Shown: positions 34,124 through 43,183 of the stretch, piece by piece
Layout: the number at the start of each line of letters is the position of its first letter
Position numbering within the stretch: the stretch's first letter is position 1
Assembly (NCBI RefSeq): GCF_006569185.2
Contig: NZ_VIGC02000014.1
Location: 81,625-145,624, forward strand
Source of the DNA: Litorilinea aerophila
GTDB taxonomy: Bacteria > Chloroflexota > Anaerolineae > Caldilineales > Caldilineaceae
Length of the DNA stretch: 64,000 nucleotides
Reading direction: 5' to 3'
Program-made: the position numbers and the translations under genes
The notes under the pieces: model-generated
Seen by the model: the letters and a program-made list of their open reading frames with translations, nothing else
Told to the model about the DNA's origin: nothing
Databases searched by the model: none

Positions 34124-34212
34124 TGTGGGTTCCTTATGGGCAAAGGGGCTCAGGCGATCTGCTCGTCGCCGGTTGGCCCCTTTGCCGCTCCACAGGGCAT
34201 TTCGGGCCGGCG

Positions 34213-34665
34213 TCAAAGCAGGCGGCGGACCACCTGGCTCACCCGCTTGCCATCTGCCTGGCCCCGCACCCGTTCCATCAGCGTCGACATGACGCGCCCC
34301 ATATCCCGGGCGGAGGTAGCGCCCACCTCCTGGATCACCTGGCGGGCCAGGGCTTCGATCTCTTCGTCGGAGAGTTGCCTGGGCAGATATTTCTCCAGCA
34401 CAGCCAGTTCCGCCCGCTCTTTGGCGGCCAGCTCCTGGGCGCCCAGTCGTTCATATTCGGCTGCGGCCTCCCGGCGTCGTTTGGCCTCTCGCTGTAAAAT
34501 GGCCAGGATTTGCCCTTCATCCACGGTGTGGGCGTCGCCGCTTTTGCTCTCTTCGGTGATGGCGGTCTTAACCGCCCGCAGCGCCAGCTTGGCCACTTCG
34601 TCCTTCTCGCGCATGGCCTGCCGCAGGTCGGTGTCAATGCGTTCCATCAAACTCTGTTCACTCAT
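34213..34665 (-). CDS. YqeY/GatB-like domain protein
   Basis: 150 aa, GatB/YqeY family with the tRNA amidotransferase-like helical domain: MERIDTDLRQAMREKDEVAK, ILAILQREAKRRREAAAEY, and VGATSARDMGRVMSTLM. Role uncertain in the family. The start is set at 34665 because upstream in-frame sequence is the interspersed repeat at 34689-34772 translated by chance. It precedes pgpH. Confidence 0.88.
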   Translation of the reverse strand: MSEQSLMERIDTDLRQAMREKDEVAKLALRAVKTAITEESKSGDAHTVDEGQILAILQREAKRRREAAAEYERLGAQELAAKERAELAVLEKYLPRQLSDEEIEALARQVIQEVGATSARDMGRVMSTLMERVRGQADGKRVSQVVRRLL

Positions 34666-34688
34666 ATCCTCGATCCCTGGTAAATCCG

Positions 34689-34772
34689 GCAGAAATTCGC
34701 CGATAGTTTCCACTAGAGGTGGTGCGCTCAGAGGGCACCCGGAATTTCTGCCGTGGTATTGACGCCAGACTG
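34689..34772. repeat. palindromic interspersed element (CGGCAGAAATTC ends), copy 1
   Basis: Ends CGGCAGAAATTC (34689-34700 region) and GAATTTCTGCCG (to 34753) are inverted repeats around a 41-nt core. Positions 34696-34772 match the reverse complement of 63771-63847 at 67 of 77 positions by eye. It lies between the dedA-like stop and the yqeY start. A degenerate third copy is at 48822-48875. Size and ends suggest a non-autonomous MITE-like or REP-like element. Confidence 0.75.
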
Positions 34773-34774
34773 TC

Positions 34775-35536
34775 CTAGTCCGGCGGTGACAGTATGTTCC
34801 CATCCTGGCCCGCCAGGTGGTCGCGATGAAAGCGGGGGCTCTCCTGCAAACGCCTGTGTAGCCGGCGGTCGAACCAGCTCACCAGCCTGTCCTGGTAGCG
34901 GAAGAACAGCACCACCAGCCCCGCCAAAACGCCGATCACGAGGCCGATCTGCCATCCCTCCAGCAGCATGATGCCAGCGCCTGCTGCTGCCGCCACAAAA
35001 ACGCTGGGCATGCGCACCACCACCGTGATGGCCAGCAGTTTTGGAATGGATACCTTGGAAAGGCCAGCAAGGAAGTAGGGCAGATCGCCGGTGGGGCCCA
35101 GCAACAGGACGCACCAGAGCAGGGTGTCGGTGCTGTGGGTCACCCGCTCCCATCGTTCCAGCCGGTCCGCCCCCACCATGCGCACAGCCAGGGGACGGCC
35201 AAAGTGCCGGGACAGCCACATGGCCAGGGTCGAACCGGCCACCAGGCCCAGTCCCCCCCAGATGCCGCCCCACAGGGGGCCATAGAGATAGCCGGCTGCA
35301 ATCTGAACCACATAGCCGGGAATGGGAGCCACCAGAATCTGCAGGGCGTTGAGGGCGACCAGGGCCAGAGGACCGAACCAGCCCAGGCGCAATATGGCTG
35401 CCTTGAGCTGATCCACATCTTCCAGGAGTTGTAAGAGCGCCGGTCCCCACCGCCAGAGCAGAGCCAGCAAGACCAACAGGGCCACGCCCATCCACCCATA
35501 GCGGCGCCAGCAGGCTGGCAAACGTAGCCCATTCAT
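34775..35536 (-). CDS. TVP38/TMEM64 (VTT/DedA-like) membrane protein
   Basis: 253 aa from the ATG at 35536 (no strong Shine-Dalgarno; the upstream in-frame region lacks an ATG). About five hydrophobic segments with the VTT signature: PGYVVQIAAGYLYGPLWGGI and GSTLAMWLSRHFGRP, then FLAGLSKVSIPKLL. DedA-superfamily proteins act as phospholipid scramblases or undecaprenyl-phosphate flippases. Gene starts about 120 nt after a very good promoter, leaving a structured leader. Confidence 0.88.
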   Translation of the reverse strand: MNGLRLPACWRRYGWMGVALLVLLALLWRWGPALLQLLEDVDQLKAAILRLGWFGPLALVALNALQILVAPIPGYVVQIAAGYLYGPLWGGIWGGLGLVAGSTLAMWLSRHFGRPLAVRMVGADRLERWERVTHSTDTLLWCVLLLGPTGDLPYFLAGLSKVSIPKLLAITVVVRMPSVFVAAAAGAGIMLLEGWQIGLVIGVLAGLVVLFFRYQDRLVSWFDRRLHRRLQESPRFHRDHLAGQDGNILSPPD

Positions 35537-35582
35537 CCGTCTTGCCGTGGCCTCTGCTGCCTGTCCATGTTGCCTCCGTTGA

Positions 35583-35641
35583 GACTCGGGCGCCGTTCCA
35601 TTGCCACGCCGGCAGTGGCCGTGGCCACCGACGCCCGAGTC
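35583..35641 (-). promoter_or_regulatory. structured 5' leader of the dedA-like gene
   Basis: GACTCGGGCG (35583-35592) pairs with CGCCCGAGTC (35632-35641) around a core that can form GTGGCC/GGCCAC and GCCGGC-type stems. It lies in the transcript from the promoter at 35666-35693, about 45 nt before the start codon. Could be a cis-regulatory RNA, or another intergenic palindrome. No known riboswitch class is recognised. Confidence 0.4.
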
Positions 35642-35665
35642 TATCAAGACCAAAACCGTGCGATA

Positions 35666-35693
35666 ATTATACCGTCCCCTGACGCCGTGTCAA
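35666..35693 (-). promoter_or_regulatory. strong sigma70-type promoter of the dedA-like/yqeY/pgpH cluster
   Basis: Minus strand TTGACA (35688-35693), 16-nt spacer, TATAAT (35666-35671): both hexamers match consensus. It drives the dedA-like gene and perhaps the downstream yqeY-pgpH-ybeY-dgkA group. Confidence 0.75.
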
Positions 35694-35733
35694 CAGCCTG
35701 GCCGGCCCAAGCTGCCAAAGCTGGCTGACCATG

Positions 35734-37461
35734 CTAGCCGGGGGCGTTCCATTTTACCTGGACATAGAGCGCGGGGATGAAGCGTTTGTAGAGGGCCGTC
35801 GGACAGGGCTCGTCCGTCTGGCGCCAGGCTTCCAGCCGTACCCGTCCGCTGGGGAAGTGCAGGTCCGGGAATGTGCAGACATTTTCCCCGGTTTCCGCCC
35901 GGGTCGCCCATTCCCGGTCATCTACCCGCAGGTGGACGACGCCCGGCGGCACATCGCGCCGAAAGCGGACCGTGACTTCATAGGGGCCATCCTGCCTGGC
36001 TGTCAGCTCCCAGTATCCCCGCAGGTTGTCCTGGTTCCATCCCTCCTCGCCGATGATGCGCCAGTCGTTCTGGGTGAGCAGCACCGGGTTTTCGTGGCGC
36101 GTGCCGATGGGGATGGGAGGCGGGTCGAAGGTGCCCAGGCCTCGGGTGGCCGCCATCTCATCCAGCCAGTTATCATACTGGGCCCGTAGCTCTGCAACCA
36201 GCTCGGGATGATCGGCGGCGATATTCGTCTTCTCATACGGATCCGCCACCAGGTCGTAGAGCTCATCGGGTTGGCTTTCGTGGGGGCGGTGGAGCTTGTG
36301 GCGTTGGGTGATCACCGCGTAGTTGCGGTAGCGAACCGGTACGTCGCCCCTGTGCCACTGCATGAAGATGGTACGTTCGGGCCATCTCTCTGGCTCCTGT
36401 TCCCCACGGAGCAGCGGCAGCAGGTTGACTCCGTCGATAGCCCGATCGGTCGGCAGAGGGATGCCGCAGGCCGCCAGCAGTGTTGGGAAGACGTCGATGG
36501 GGTGGGAAATCCGATCCACATCCCGGGCTGCCGCGAAGTGGCCGGGCCAACGCCAGAAGCAGGGAACCCGGATGCCCCCTTCGTACATGGTACCCTTGAT
36601 CCCGCGCAGCCCGGCGTTGAAGCGATCTTGCTTCCCTGGCGGTGCCGTCCGATCCCGGGCTGAGCCGCATGGACCGTGGTCGCTGGTGTAGATCACCAGG
36701 GTATCCTCGGCGAGGCCAAGCTCGTCCAGCCGGTTCAACAGCCGTCCCACGTTCCAGTCGATATTTTCGACCATGCCATAGAGGCGGGCATGGGTTTCGT
36801 TGATCCCCATTTGGCGATAGCGATCGGCCCATTCATCGCCGATGATGAGAGGCGAGTGGGGCGCATTGGTGGCCAGGTAGGCAAAGAAAGGTTCGTCCCG
36901 ATGTTCCTCGATGAAGGCAATGGCGGCATCGGTGAAAATGTCGGTGCAGTAGCCCTGATATCGTTCGGGTTCCCCGTTGTGATAGAGGACGGGGTCAAAA
37001 TAGCTGTCCGTCTGCCAGCGGGGATAGTTGTCTGGGTGGTCACCTGGCTGTCCGATGCCGCCGGCCCGATGCGTCAGGGTCTCTTCGAAACCCAGGTCGA
37101 TGGCCCGCATGGGGTAGCAATCTCCCAGGTGCCACTTGCCGAACGCACCGGTGCGGTACCCGTGGTCGTGCAGGGCCTGGGCCAGCGTCCGCTCTTCCGG
37201 ATCCAGCATGGAGCGGCCGCAGTAGGTGTCGATCACCCGGGTGCGCAGATGGTAGCGGCCGGTCATGAGGCTGGCCCGGGCCGGTGAACAGAGGGGACCG
37301 CTACAGTAGCGGGTGAGGTGGGTGCTCTCCTGGTAGAGGCGATCCAGGTTGGGGGTGTAGGTGTAAGGGTTGCCATGGCAGGCCAGATCCCCCCATGCCA
37401 GGTCATCCATGATAATGATGAGGATGTTTGGACGTTGCTGTGTCAGGGTTTCGTGGGGCAT
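35734..37461 (-). CDS. sulfatase (arylsulfatase family)
   Basis: 575 aa, alkaline-phosphatase-fold sulfatase. Asp19/Asp20 in IMDDLAWGD are metal ligands; the formylglycine motif CSPAR is at 58-62, followed by [12 protein letters not shown], so Cys58 should be oxidised by a maturase; FGKWHLGD is also present. No signal peptide: probably cytoplasmic unless exported otherwise. The last ~100 residues form a beta-rich domain ([19 protein letters not shown]) that may be a carbohydrate-binding module. Substrate unknown. AGAGGAG precedes the start; divergent from obgE. Confidence 0.9.
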   Translation of the reverse strand: MPHETLTQQRPNILIIIMDDLAWGDLACHGNPYTYTPNLDRLYQESTHLTRYCSGPLCSPARASLMTGRYHLRTRVIDTYCGRSMLDPEERTLAQALHDHGYRTGAFGKWHLGDCYPMRAIDLGFEETLTHRAGGIGQPGDHPDNYPRWQTDSYFDPVLYHNGEPERYQGYCTDIFTDAAIAFIEEHRDEPFFAYLATNAPHSPLIIGDEWADRYRQMGINETHARLYGMVENIDWNVGRLLNRLDELGLAEDTLVIYTSDHGPCGSARDRTAPPGKQDRFNAGLRGIKGTMYEGGIRVPCFWRWPGHFAAARDVDRISHPIDVFPTLLAACGIPLPTDRAIDGVNLLPLLRGEQEPERWPERTIFMQWHRGDVPVRYRNYAVITQRHKLHRPHESQPDELYDLVADPYEKTNIAADHPELVAELRAQYDNWLDEMAATRGLGTFDPPPIPIGTRHENPVLLTQNDWRIIGEEGWNQDNLRGYWELTARQDGPYEVTVRFRRDVPPGVVHLRVDDREWATRAETGENVCTFPDLHFPSGRVRLEAWRQTDEPCPTALYKRFIPALYVQVKWNAPG

Positions 37462-37500
37462 GATCGCTCCTCTGGAAACATGGATGGTTTGTTTCTCGTC

Positions 37501-37546
37501 TTCAAATCAGGCTTTCAAATTAGACCTTCAAATCAGGCAAATCAGG
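37501..37546 (+). promoter_or_regulatory. short AT-rich direct repeats upstream of obgE
   Basis: TTCAAATCAG at 37501, TTCAAATTAG at 37514 and TTCAAATCAG at 37527 recur every 13 bp, followed by CAAATCAG at 37538. They lie just upstream of the obgE -35 box and between divergent genes. The period and AT-richness stand out in this GC-rich DNA; could be regulator-binding iterons. Confidence 0.5.
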
Positions 37547-37562
37547 TTGCTATCTCTGCAGA

Positions 37563-37592
37563 TTGGAAAATTCATGCTTTCTTGGCTACAAT
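37563..37592 (+). promoter_or_regulatory. candidate obgE promoter (leaderless)
   Basis: TTGGAA (37563-37568), 18-nt spacer, TACAAT (37587-37592). Seven nucleotides separate the -10 box from the ATG at 37600, and no Shine-Dalgarno is present. Confidence 0.55.
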
Positions 37593-37599
37593 GGGCAAC

Positions 37600-38880
37600 A
37601 TGTTCTTCGATCGCGCACGGATCTATGTGAAAGGTGGCGATGGCGGCAACGGTGTAGTCGCCTTCCGCCGGGAAAAGTTTGTGCCCCGAGGCGGGCCCGC
37701 GGGGGGCAGTGGCGGCCGGGGCGGCCACGTCTATCTGGTGGTCGACCCTGAGTTGAACACTCTGTACCCCTTCCAGAACCAGGTGCACTTCCGGGCAGAA
37801 CGGGGAGGGCATGGCAGCGGCGCCAACAAGACCGGCGCCACAGGAGCCGACCTGCGCATCCCAGTGCCGCCGGGGACCCTGGTCCGGGATGCCGAAACCG
37901 GTGAAGTGTTGGCCGACCTGACCCGGCCGGGCCAGGAAGTGCTGGTCGCCCGGGGTGGCCGGGGTGGCCGGGGCAACGTGGCCTTCAAATCCTCCCGGAA
38001 CCAGACCCCCAGGCTGGCTGAAAAAGGGGAGGCCGGTCAGGAGCGATGGCTGGAGCTGGAGCTCAAGCTGGTCGCGGATGTGGGGATCGTTGGCGTCCCC
38101 AACGCCGGCAAGTCCACCCTGTTGAGCGTGGTCAGCGCGGCCAAGCCCAAGATCGCCGACTACCCCTTCACCACGGTGGTGCCCAATTTGGGGGTCGCCG
38201 AGGTGGATCACCGGCAGATGGTGCTGGCCGATATTCCCGGCCTGCTGGAGGGGGCCCACGACGGCGTGGGGCTGGGCCTGGAGTTTTTGCGCCACATCGA
38301 ACGGACCCGGGTGCTGATCCACCTGTTGAACGGCGCCAGCCCGGATCCCCTGGGCGACTTCGAGGCCATCAACCAGGAGCTGGTGCTCTTCAACCCCGCC
38401 CTGGCCGACAAACCCCAAATCGTGGTCCTCAACAAGATGGATCTGCCGGAAGCCCAGGCCCACTGGCCGGCCGTCGAGGCCCACATGGAGCGCCTGGGCT
38501 TGCCCGTGATGCACATCAGTGCTGTCACCGGGCAGAACGTGACCGAGCTGCTGCGCCGGGTGCAACAGATGTTGGACGCCCTGCCTCCTCTGGAGGTTGA
38601 GGAAGAGCCCCTGCCGGAGCTGACGCCCGAGCCGGACGAGAAGGCGTTCCAGATCCACCGGCTGGCACCCGATGTCTGGCAGGTGAAAGGGATCGCCATC
38701 GAACGGGCCGCCCAGATGACCAACTGGGACTACTACGAGGCTGCCATGCGTTTCCAGCGCATCCTGGCGGCCCTGGGCATCCGGGATGCCCTGCGGGAAG
38801 CGGGCATCAATGAGGGCGATACCGTCCGCATCGGAGATGTGGAGCTGATCTGGGGCTACGACAACGCCTACGATACCTGA
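37600..38880 (+). CDS. obgE: GTPase ObgE/CgtA
   Basis: 426 aa. Obg fold with glycine-rich repeats ([30 protein letters not shown]), then a G domain: P-loop GVPNAGKS at 165-172, DIPG at 211-214, and NKMD near 290, and an OCT C-terminal domain (about 350-426, ending in a WGYDNAYDT tail). Needed for 50S ribosome assembly and stress control. The start at 37600 matches the family ([15 protein letters not shown]); an ATG at 37591 would add only three residues and would overlap the -10 box. Confidence 0.95.
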   Translation: MFFDRARIYVKGGDGGNGVVAFRREKFVPRGGPAGGSGGRGGHVYLVVDPELNTLYPFQNQVHFRAERGGHGSGANKTGATGADLRIPVPPGTLVRDAETGEVLADLTRPGQEVLVARGGRGGRGNVAFKSSRNQTPRLAEKGEAGQERWLELELKLVADVGIVGVPNAGKSTLLSVVSAAKPKIADYPFTTVVPNLGVAEVDHRQMVLADIPGLLEGAHDGVGLGLEFLRHIERTRVLIHLLNGASPDPLGDFEAINQELVLFNPALADKPQIVVLNKMDLPEAQAHWPAVEAHMERLGLPVMHISAVTGQNVTELLRRVQQMLDALPPLEVEEEPLPELTPEPDEKAFQIHRLAPDVWQVKGIAIERAAQMTNWDYYEAAMRFQRILAALGIRDALREAGINEGDTVRIGDVELIWGYDNAYDT

Positions 38881-38900
38881 CATCGATCCACGCCACAAAC

Positions 38901-38997
38901 CATCACAGAGGGTGCGTACCCCTTGCTTGGGCCCACTGCAGTGCACCCATGTAACTGCCAGCCAGCGGCCCTAAATAGTGGGACGCACCCCATCACA
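38901..38997. repeat. palindromic element with GGTGCGT/ACGCACC ends and flanking direct repeats, copy 3
   Basis: GGGTGCGT (38910-38917) pairs with ACGCACCC (38983-38990). Directly outside, CATCACA occurs on both sides in the same orientation (38901-38907 and 38991-38997), with further similarity (GAG/CAG), as expected for a target-site duplication. The interior holds CACTGCAGTG and CCCACT/AGTGGG pairings. No open frame. Confidence 0.55.
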
Positions 38998-39017
38998 CAG
39001 ACCAGGAAAAGGAACCC

Positions 39018-39683
39018 ATGCCCCAAGAGGATGGCGCCTGCCAACCCGCAGGCGAAGAGGCTGGCACTTTGCCTCGCCGAAAGCGCATCGGCATCTTCGG
39101 AGGAACCTTCGATCCCATTCACATTGGCCATCTGATCCTGGCCGAAGAGGCGTGGTACCAGTTGAAGCTGGATTGCATCTTCCTGGTGCCGGCCGGCGAT
39201 CCACCCCACAAGCGTAACCGCCGCCTCACCCCGGTTGCCCACCGCATCCACATGGCCGAACTGGCCACCGCCGACATCGACTACATCTGCGTCAGCCGCC
39301 TGGACGCGGACCGGCCCGGCCCCCATTACACCTCGGACATGGTCCGCCTGGTGCGACAACGGGTCGGGCCGGATGCCGAGATCTACTTCCTCATGGGCCT
39401 GGACAGCCTGCGGGATCTGCCCACCTGGCACGAGGCCGCCTGGCTGGTGGAAAACTGCAAGCTGGTAGCCCTCAACCGCCATGACGTGGAGCTGGACTGG
39501 GACCAGCTGGAGGCCGCCCTTCCCGGGATTCGGGAAAAGGTGATTATCCTGGACATGCCCGAACTGGAGATCGCAAGCCATACCATCCAGGAGCGGGTGC
39601 GCCGCGGCCAGCCCATTCGCCACCAGGTGCCCAAGGCGGTGGAAGAGTACATCTACAGCCACAACCTGTACCGGGAGCCCTGA
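39018..39683 (+). CDS. nadD: nicotinate-nucleotide adenylyltransferase
   Basis: 221 aa, HIGH-type nucleotidyltransferase making deamido-NAD from nicotinate mononucleotide. [11 protein letters not shown] is at 28-38, [10 protein letters not shown] follows, and C-terminal SSH-like [15 protein letters not shown] (ASxxIRxR-type motif) is present. The first ~22 residues are a non-conserved extension; AAAGGA before the ATG at 39018 supports this start. Downstream of obgE, a common neighbour. Confidence 0.93.
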   Translation: MPQEDGACQPAGEEAGTLPRRKRIGIFGGTFDPIHIGHLILAEEAWYQLKLDCIFLVPAGDPPHKRNRRLTPVAHRIHMAELATADIDYICVSRLDADRPGPHYTSDMVRLVRQRVGPDAEIYFLMGLDSLRDLPTWHEAAWLVENCKLVALNRHDVELDWDQLEAALPGIREKVIILDMPELEIASHTIQERVRRGQPIRHQVPKAVEEYIYSHNLYREP

Positions 39684-39710
39684 GGTCCTCCTGGCCGCTC
39701 GTCGTGCCGG

Positions 39711-41021
39711 TTATGGCTGCGTGGCAGGCGTGACAGCCTCCTGCTCCGCGCTGCGCACACTCCAGCGCAAGAGGAGCAGCCCCATCTGGAACTGGCGATC
39801 CGGATGGCGTCGAACCTCCAGGGCATCCATTTCATCCAGGGCCACGCTGCTAACCATCTTCACCGAGGTGCTCTGCTCCACCACCACATCCGGCTGAATG
39901 CCCTGCCCCTTGATCAGGTGCTGGTTGGGCGTCAGCCAGTTGGTGACCCCCAGGCGTAGAACCGAGCCATCGCTCAGGGTGAAGGGGCGCAGGACGGTGC
40001 CCGTGCCCACGGTGGGCTCGCCCACCAGCCGCGCCCGGCCATTTTCCTGCAGCGCGCCAGCCACAATCTCGGCCGCGCTGGCCGACCCGGGATTGACCAG
40101 GACAATCAGCGGGATGGAGCGGGCCAACCCGACCCCGCGCGCCCGGTAGGTGGTGATCTGACCCTGGGCGTCCCGTTCGTGCAGGATCACCTGGCCTGGC
40201 TCCAGGAACTGGCTGGCCACCTGGAGCGCCTCCTGGAGGTACCCACCCGGGTTGTTGCGCAGGTCCAGGAGGATGCCCCGGACAGGTTCGCCCCCCTCGC
40301 TTTCTGCCTCGATGGCCCGCAGGGCATTGACCAGCTCCTGACCTGTATCCCGGGCAAACTGGGTGATCTGGAGGTGAACCAGATCTGTGCCGGGAATGCG
40401 GGCCCAGAGGACGCTCTCGATGTCGATGCGCCCGCGCACGATGGCGATGTCCACCGGTTCATCGCTGTCGGGGTGTAGGACGGTGAGGGTAACCGTCGTG
40501 CCTGCCGGGCCCCGGATGCGGGAAATTACCTCCCATTCCGGCAGGCCGGTGATGTCTTCGCCATCCACCGCCAGCACCACATCACCGGCCACGATGCCGG
40601 CTGCCTCGGCCGGCGAGCCGTGGATCGGGGCCACGATTTTGAAGAGTCCATCCTCCAGGGTCACGTAGGCCCCAATGCCTTCGAAACTGCCTTCCAGGTT
40701 GCTTTCCTGCTGCTCGGCCACATCAGGCGGGAAGAAGACCGTGTGGTTTTCGTCGCCCAGGGAATCCAACATCCCCTGGATGGCGCCATAGGTCATGGCC
40801 TGGAAGTCGATCTTTTCCTGATCCACGAAGTGGTTGACCACCAGATCCCACGCCTCCCAGAAGATGGCGAACTCGGCCGGTTCATCGGCCCGGGCCAGGG
40901 CCGAGCGGGCCATGAAGCCGGTCACGTTGCCGGCGCCAAAGCTGCAGAGGATCAACAGGACAACGATCGCGGTGGTCAGTGGCCGTGGAAGGGCCCGTTT
41001 GGGATGGCTTGTTTGGTTCAT
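39711..41021 (-). CDS. S41 family C-terminal processing peptidase-like protein
   Basis: 436 aa from the ATG at 41021. One N-terminal TM/signal anchor (16-35), an N-terminal helical domain, a PDZ domain (about 115-185, with GIGAYV and [17 protein letters not shown]), and the S41 core [16 protein letters not shown] with Ser313 in [16 protein letters not shown]. Where Ctp proteases have the general-base lysine in a GKG motif, this protein reads VGTGTVL with Thr340. Either a different lysine serves or it is a variant subfamily. Periplasm/outer face. Divergent from a response regulator. Confidence 0.88.
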   Translation of the reverse strand: MNQTSHPKRALPRPLTTAIVVLLILCSFGAGNVTGFMARSALARADEPAEFAIFWEAWDLVVNHFVDQEKIDFQAMTYGAIQGMLDSLGDENHTVFFPPDVAEQQESNLEGSFEGIGAYVTLEDGLFKIVAPIHGSPAEAAGIVAGDVVLAVDGEDITGLPEWEVISRIRGPAGTTVTLTVLHPDSDEPVDIAIVRGRIDIESVLWARIPGTDLVHLQITQFARDTGQELVNALRAIEAESEGGEPVRGILLDLRNNPGGYLQEALQVASQFLEPGQVILHERDAQGQITTYRARGVGLARSIPLIVLVNPGSASAAEIVAGALQENGRARLVGEPTVGTGTVLRPFTLSDGSVLRLGVTNWLTPNQHLIKGQGIQPDVVVEQSTSVKMVSSVALDEMDALEVRRHPDRQFQMGLLLLRWSVRSAEQEAVTPATQP

Positions 41022-41075
41022 AGGTTTGATTCCATATTCAGTCCAATACAACAGGGAGCAGTACGGATTCCGCTG

Positions 41076-41150
41076 CAGAAAGCACAGATTTCACAGACGC
41101 ACACCGATTCCGCTCTGGCAATCCTCTGCGTCTTTACGTTTTTGCGTTAA
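41076..41150. repeat. dispersed 'CACAGATTTCACAGA' type repeat fragment
   Basis: AAGCACAGATTTCACAGACG near 41080-41099 and CTCTGCGTCTTTACGTTTTT near 41123-41142 have the look of a widespread intergenic repeat; AGACGCA and TGCGTCT form inverted arms. Similar words lie near 6498-6525 and 57531-57680. Confidence 0.35.
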
Positions 41151-41218
41151 ACAATGCCCTTTTTGCGGGGAAATCATAACAGGCTTGTAAAGTGATAGTG
41201 TCGCTGGACCCATTTATC

Positions 41219-41227
41219 TGGTATAAT
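41219..41227 (+). promoter_or_regulatory. extended -10 promoter of the response regulator gene
   Basis: TGGTATAAT matches an extended -10 (TGnTATAAT). No good -35 is found 16-18 nt upstream. Leader about 115 nt. Confidence 0.5.
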
Positions 41228-41348
41228 CAGGTCGGCGAAGCGCCCAAAACTGGCAGGACCTGGGGATCTGTTCCCTGCCCTGGCTGCCAGAAGTAATGGG
41301 TGTCGCTGCCTGAAGGAGCAGACACGCAAGCGGCCTTGGAAGGTGCCC

Positions 41349-42089
41349 ATGACCGAAATGACCATGACGGGTGAAGAAAGCCCCAAACGAATCCTCGTCG
41401 TCGACGATGCTGCGGAAACCCGCCTGATGTTGGAGCTGCGCTTCAAGCGGGAAGGCTACACAGTCATGGTAGCCAAGAGTGGCGAAGAAGCCCTGGACCT
41501 GGTGCGCCGCGAAGGGCTTCCATCCCTGGCCGTTTTGGATATTCTCATGCCAGGTATGGATGGATTCGCAGTGGCGGAAGCGTTACACAGCATGGGGGAT
41601 GTGCCGATCATTTTCCTGTCGGCGCTTTCAGACACCAGCTCCAAGGTCGAAGCCTTGAGCCGTTACGCCGAGGACTATCTTACCAAACCTTTCGCATTTT
41701 CTGAACTCCTGGCTCGGGTGCGCCGGGTGCTGGCCCGCAAGTCCACCGCCCTCTTGACCGACACAGAATCGGTGATCGACGAGCAGCTTCAGGTGAACTT
41801 TGCCCAGCAGTATGCCGTGCTGCAGGGGCGGAAAGTTCCCCTGACCCCCATCGAAAACCGCCTCTTGCGCATCCTCTACTACCACCGGGGGCGCGTCCTT
41901 TCACCCGGGTTTTTGATGGCCAAAGCCTGGGACCCTTTGCAGAAGGGCACAGTCGGCTCTCTCTGGGTCCACATCCGCCGGTTGCGCAGCAAGATCGAAC
42001 CGGATCCCAACAACCCGGTCTACCTGATCACCGTACGCGGCCAGGGCTACTGCCTCACCACGCCGGTGCAGGAGGATCAGACGACCTGA
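41349..42089 (+). CDS. OmpR/PhoB-type response regulator
   Basis: 246 aa. Receiver domain with acidic pocket VDDAAET and phosphoacceptor Asp64 in [11 protein letters not shown], Lys in YLTKPFAF, then a winged-helix output domain: [38 protein letters not shown] and [13 protein letters not shown] at 41349 is 5 nt after GGAAGG; a GTG at 41343 is less likely. No histidine kinase is adjacent, so it is an orphan here. Confidence 0.92.
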   Translation: MTEMTMTGEESPKRILVVDDAAETRLMLELRFKREGYTVMVAKSGEEALDLVRREGLPSLAVLDILMPGMDGFAVAEALHSMGDVPIIFLSALSDTSSKVEALSRYAEDYLTKPFAFSELLARVRRVLARKSTALLTDTESVIDEQLQVNFAQQYAVLQGRKVPLTPIENRLLRILYYHRGRVLSPGFLMAKAWDPLQKGTVGSLWVHIRRLRSKIEPDPNNPVYLITVRGQGYCLTTPVQEDQTT

Positions 42090-42424
42090 TCTCTCCGAGT
42101 ATCTTGCATCTGTTCCAACGCTGATTCCAGGGCGAAGGCGCTGCCAAAATACCGCAGGACATCTACAGAGGCACGGGGAGCGGCGAGTTTCCCAACGGAC
42201 CGCCTCTCTTCTGCCTCTGGATCCTCCCCTCTGCACCCAGGGCATCCCCGGAGGGCTGGCTTGCGGGTTGTTCGCCCAGATCCCCAGGTATATTGAGTAA
42301 ACCGAAATCCACGCAAAGAGATTTGAGATTAGCGCCGCCTCTTGCTTTTGTGATAAAATACACACAGTGAGAACTTCCGGCGCTTGCCAGAGCGCCACCC
42401 TTTTCACCCATTTCCCGAAGGTCT
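42090..42424. other. 335-nt gap before rex
   Basis: No gene is supported. A Rex-like half-palindrome is at 42348-42366 close to the rex start. The rest shows no repeat or strong stem. Confidence 0.5.
42348..42366 (+). promoter_or_regulatory. possible Rex operator / AT-rich -10 region
   Basis: TTGTGATAAAATACACACA resembles the Rex consensus TTGTGAA-N4-TTCACAA in its left half and weakly in its right half. GATAAAAT within it may be the -10 region. Autoregulation by NADH/NAD ratio is plausible because the site precedes rex itself. Confidence 0.4.
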
Positions 42425-43099
42425 ATGGCAGTCCATATTGTGACAAACAATCATTCGACGGATACCAAGAACGACATTCCCGACATTGTCATCGGTCGCC
42501 TGCCCATTTACCTGCGCACCCTGAAGCTGTTACAGAGCGAGGGGAAGGAAGTGGCTTCCAGCCAGGAATTGGGGGAGCGCTTGGGTATCAGCTCGGCCCA
42601 GATCCGCAAAGACCTGAGCCATTTTGGCGAGTTCGGCAAGCAGGGAACAGGATACAACGTGGCCTATCTCTGTTCCCAACTGGAAAAGATCCTGAAGGTC
42701 GACTGTATCTGGCCCGTTGTCCTGGTAGGCGCCGGTTACCTGGGCCATGCCCTGGCCAGCTACAACGGTTTCGAAGACCGGGGCTTCCGGATCGTGGCGG
42801 TGTTTGACACCGATCCGGAGAAGCTGGGCAAGCGGGTTGGCCCTTTGCGGGTGGAACATCCCCGTGCCATTCCCGACTATGTGCGCAGCCACAAATGCCA
42901 GATTGCCATTATTGCCGTGCCCGCCGAGGCGGCCCAAGAGGTGGCCAACACCCTGATCGAAGCCGGCATCAAGAGCATCCTCTGCTACGCACCCATCACC
43001 CTGACCGTGCCCAAGGAGATCCGGGTAGAGTATATCGACCCGGTGATCCACTTCCAACACATGACCTATTATCTGGAGAAGCACTGCCTGGATGAGTAA
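42425..43099 (+). CDS. rex: redox-sensing transcriptional repressor Rex
   Basis: 224 aa. N-terminal winged helix: [20 protein letters not shown] and [20 protein letters not shown], then a Rossmann NAD(H) domain with [15 protein letters not shown] and [10 protein letters not shown], ending YYLEK. Rex senses NADH/NAD+ and represses fermentation/respiration genes. GAAGG is 3-4 nt before the ATG. The full N-terminus ([15 protein letters not shown]) is not conserved, so an ATG further in is not available; the start is reasonable. Confidence 0.95.
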   Translation: MAVHIVTNNHSTDTKNDIPDIVIGRLPIYLRTLKLLQSEGKEVASSQELGERLGISSAQIRKDLSHFGEFGKQGTGYNVAYLCSQLEKILKVDCIWPVVLVGAGYLGHALASYNGFEDRGFRIVAVFDTDPEKLGKRVGPLRVEHPRAIPDYVRSHKCQIAIIAVPAEAAQEVANTLIEAGIKSILCYAPITLTVPKEIRVEYIDPVIHFQHMTYYLEKHCLDE

Positions 43100-43162
43100 C
43101 CGGGTGCAGTGCTTCTCTGCTGGGCGTCATTGGGTGTCATGCTGGCGGGGCTCCTGAAGGGT

Positions 43163-43183
43163 CCGCTACGTCAGCGGTTTTTT
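43163..43183 (+). terminator. candidate terminator of rex
   Basis: CCGCT-ACGTC-AGCGG (43163-43177) followed by TTTTTT (43178-43183). It overlaps the end of the convergent rsmG gene, whose stop is at 43166. Stem is short (5 bp), so moderately supported. Confidence 0.5.

Noticed and set aside
34666..34803. N-terminal extension of yqeY
   Set aside because: It is the translated interspersed element; the conserved protein starts at 34665.
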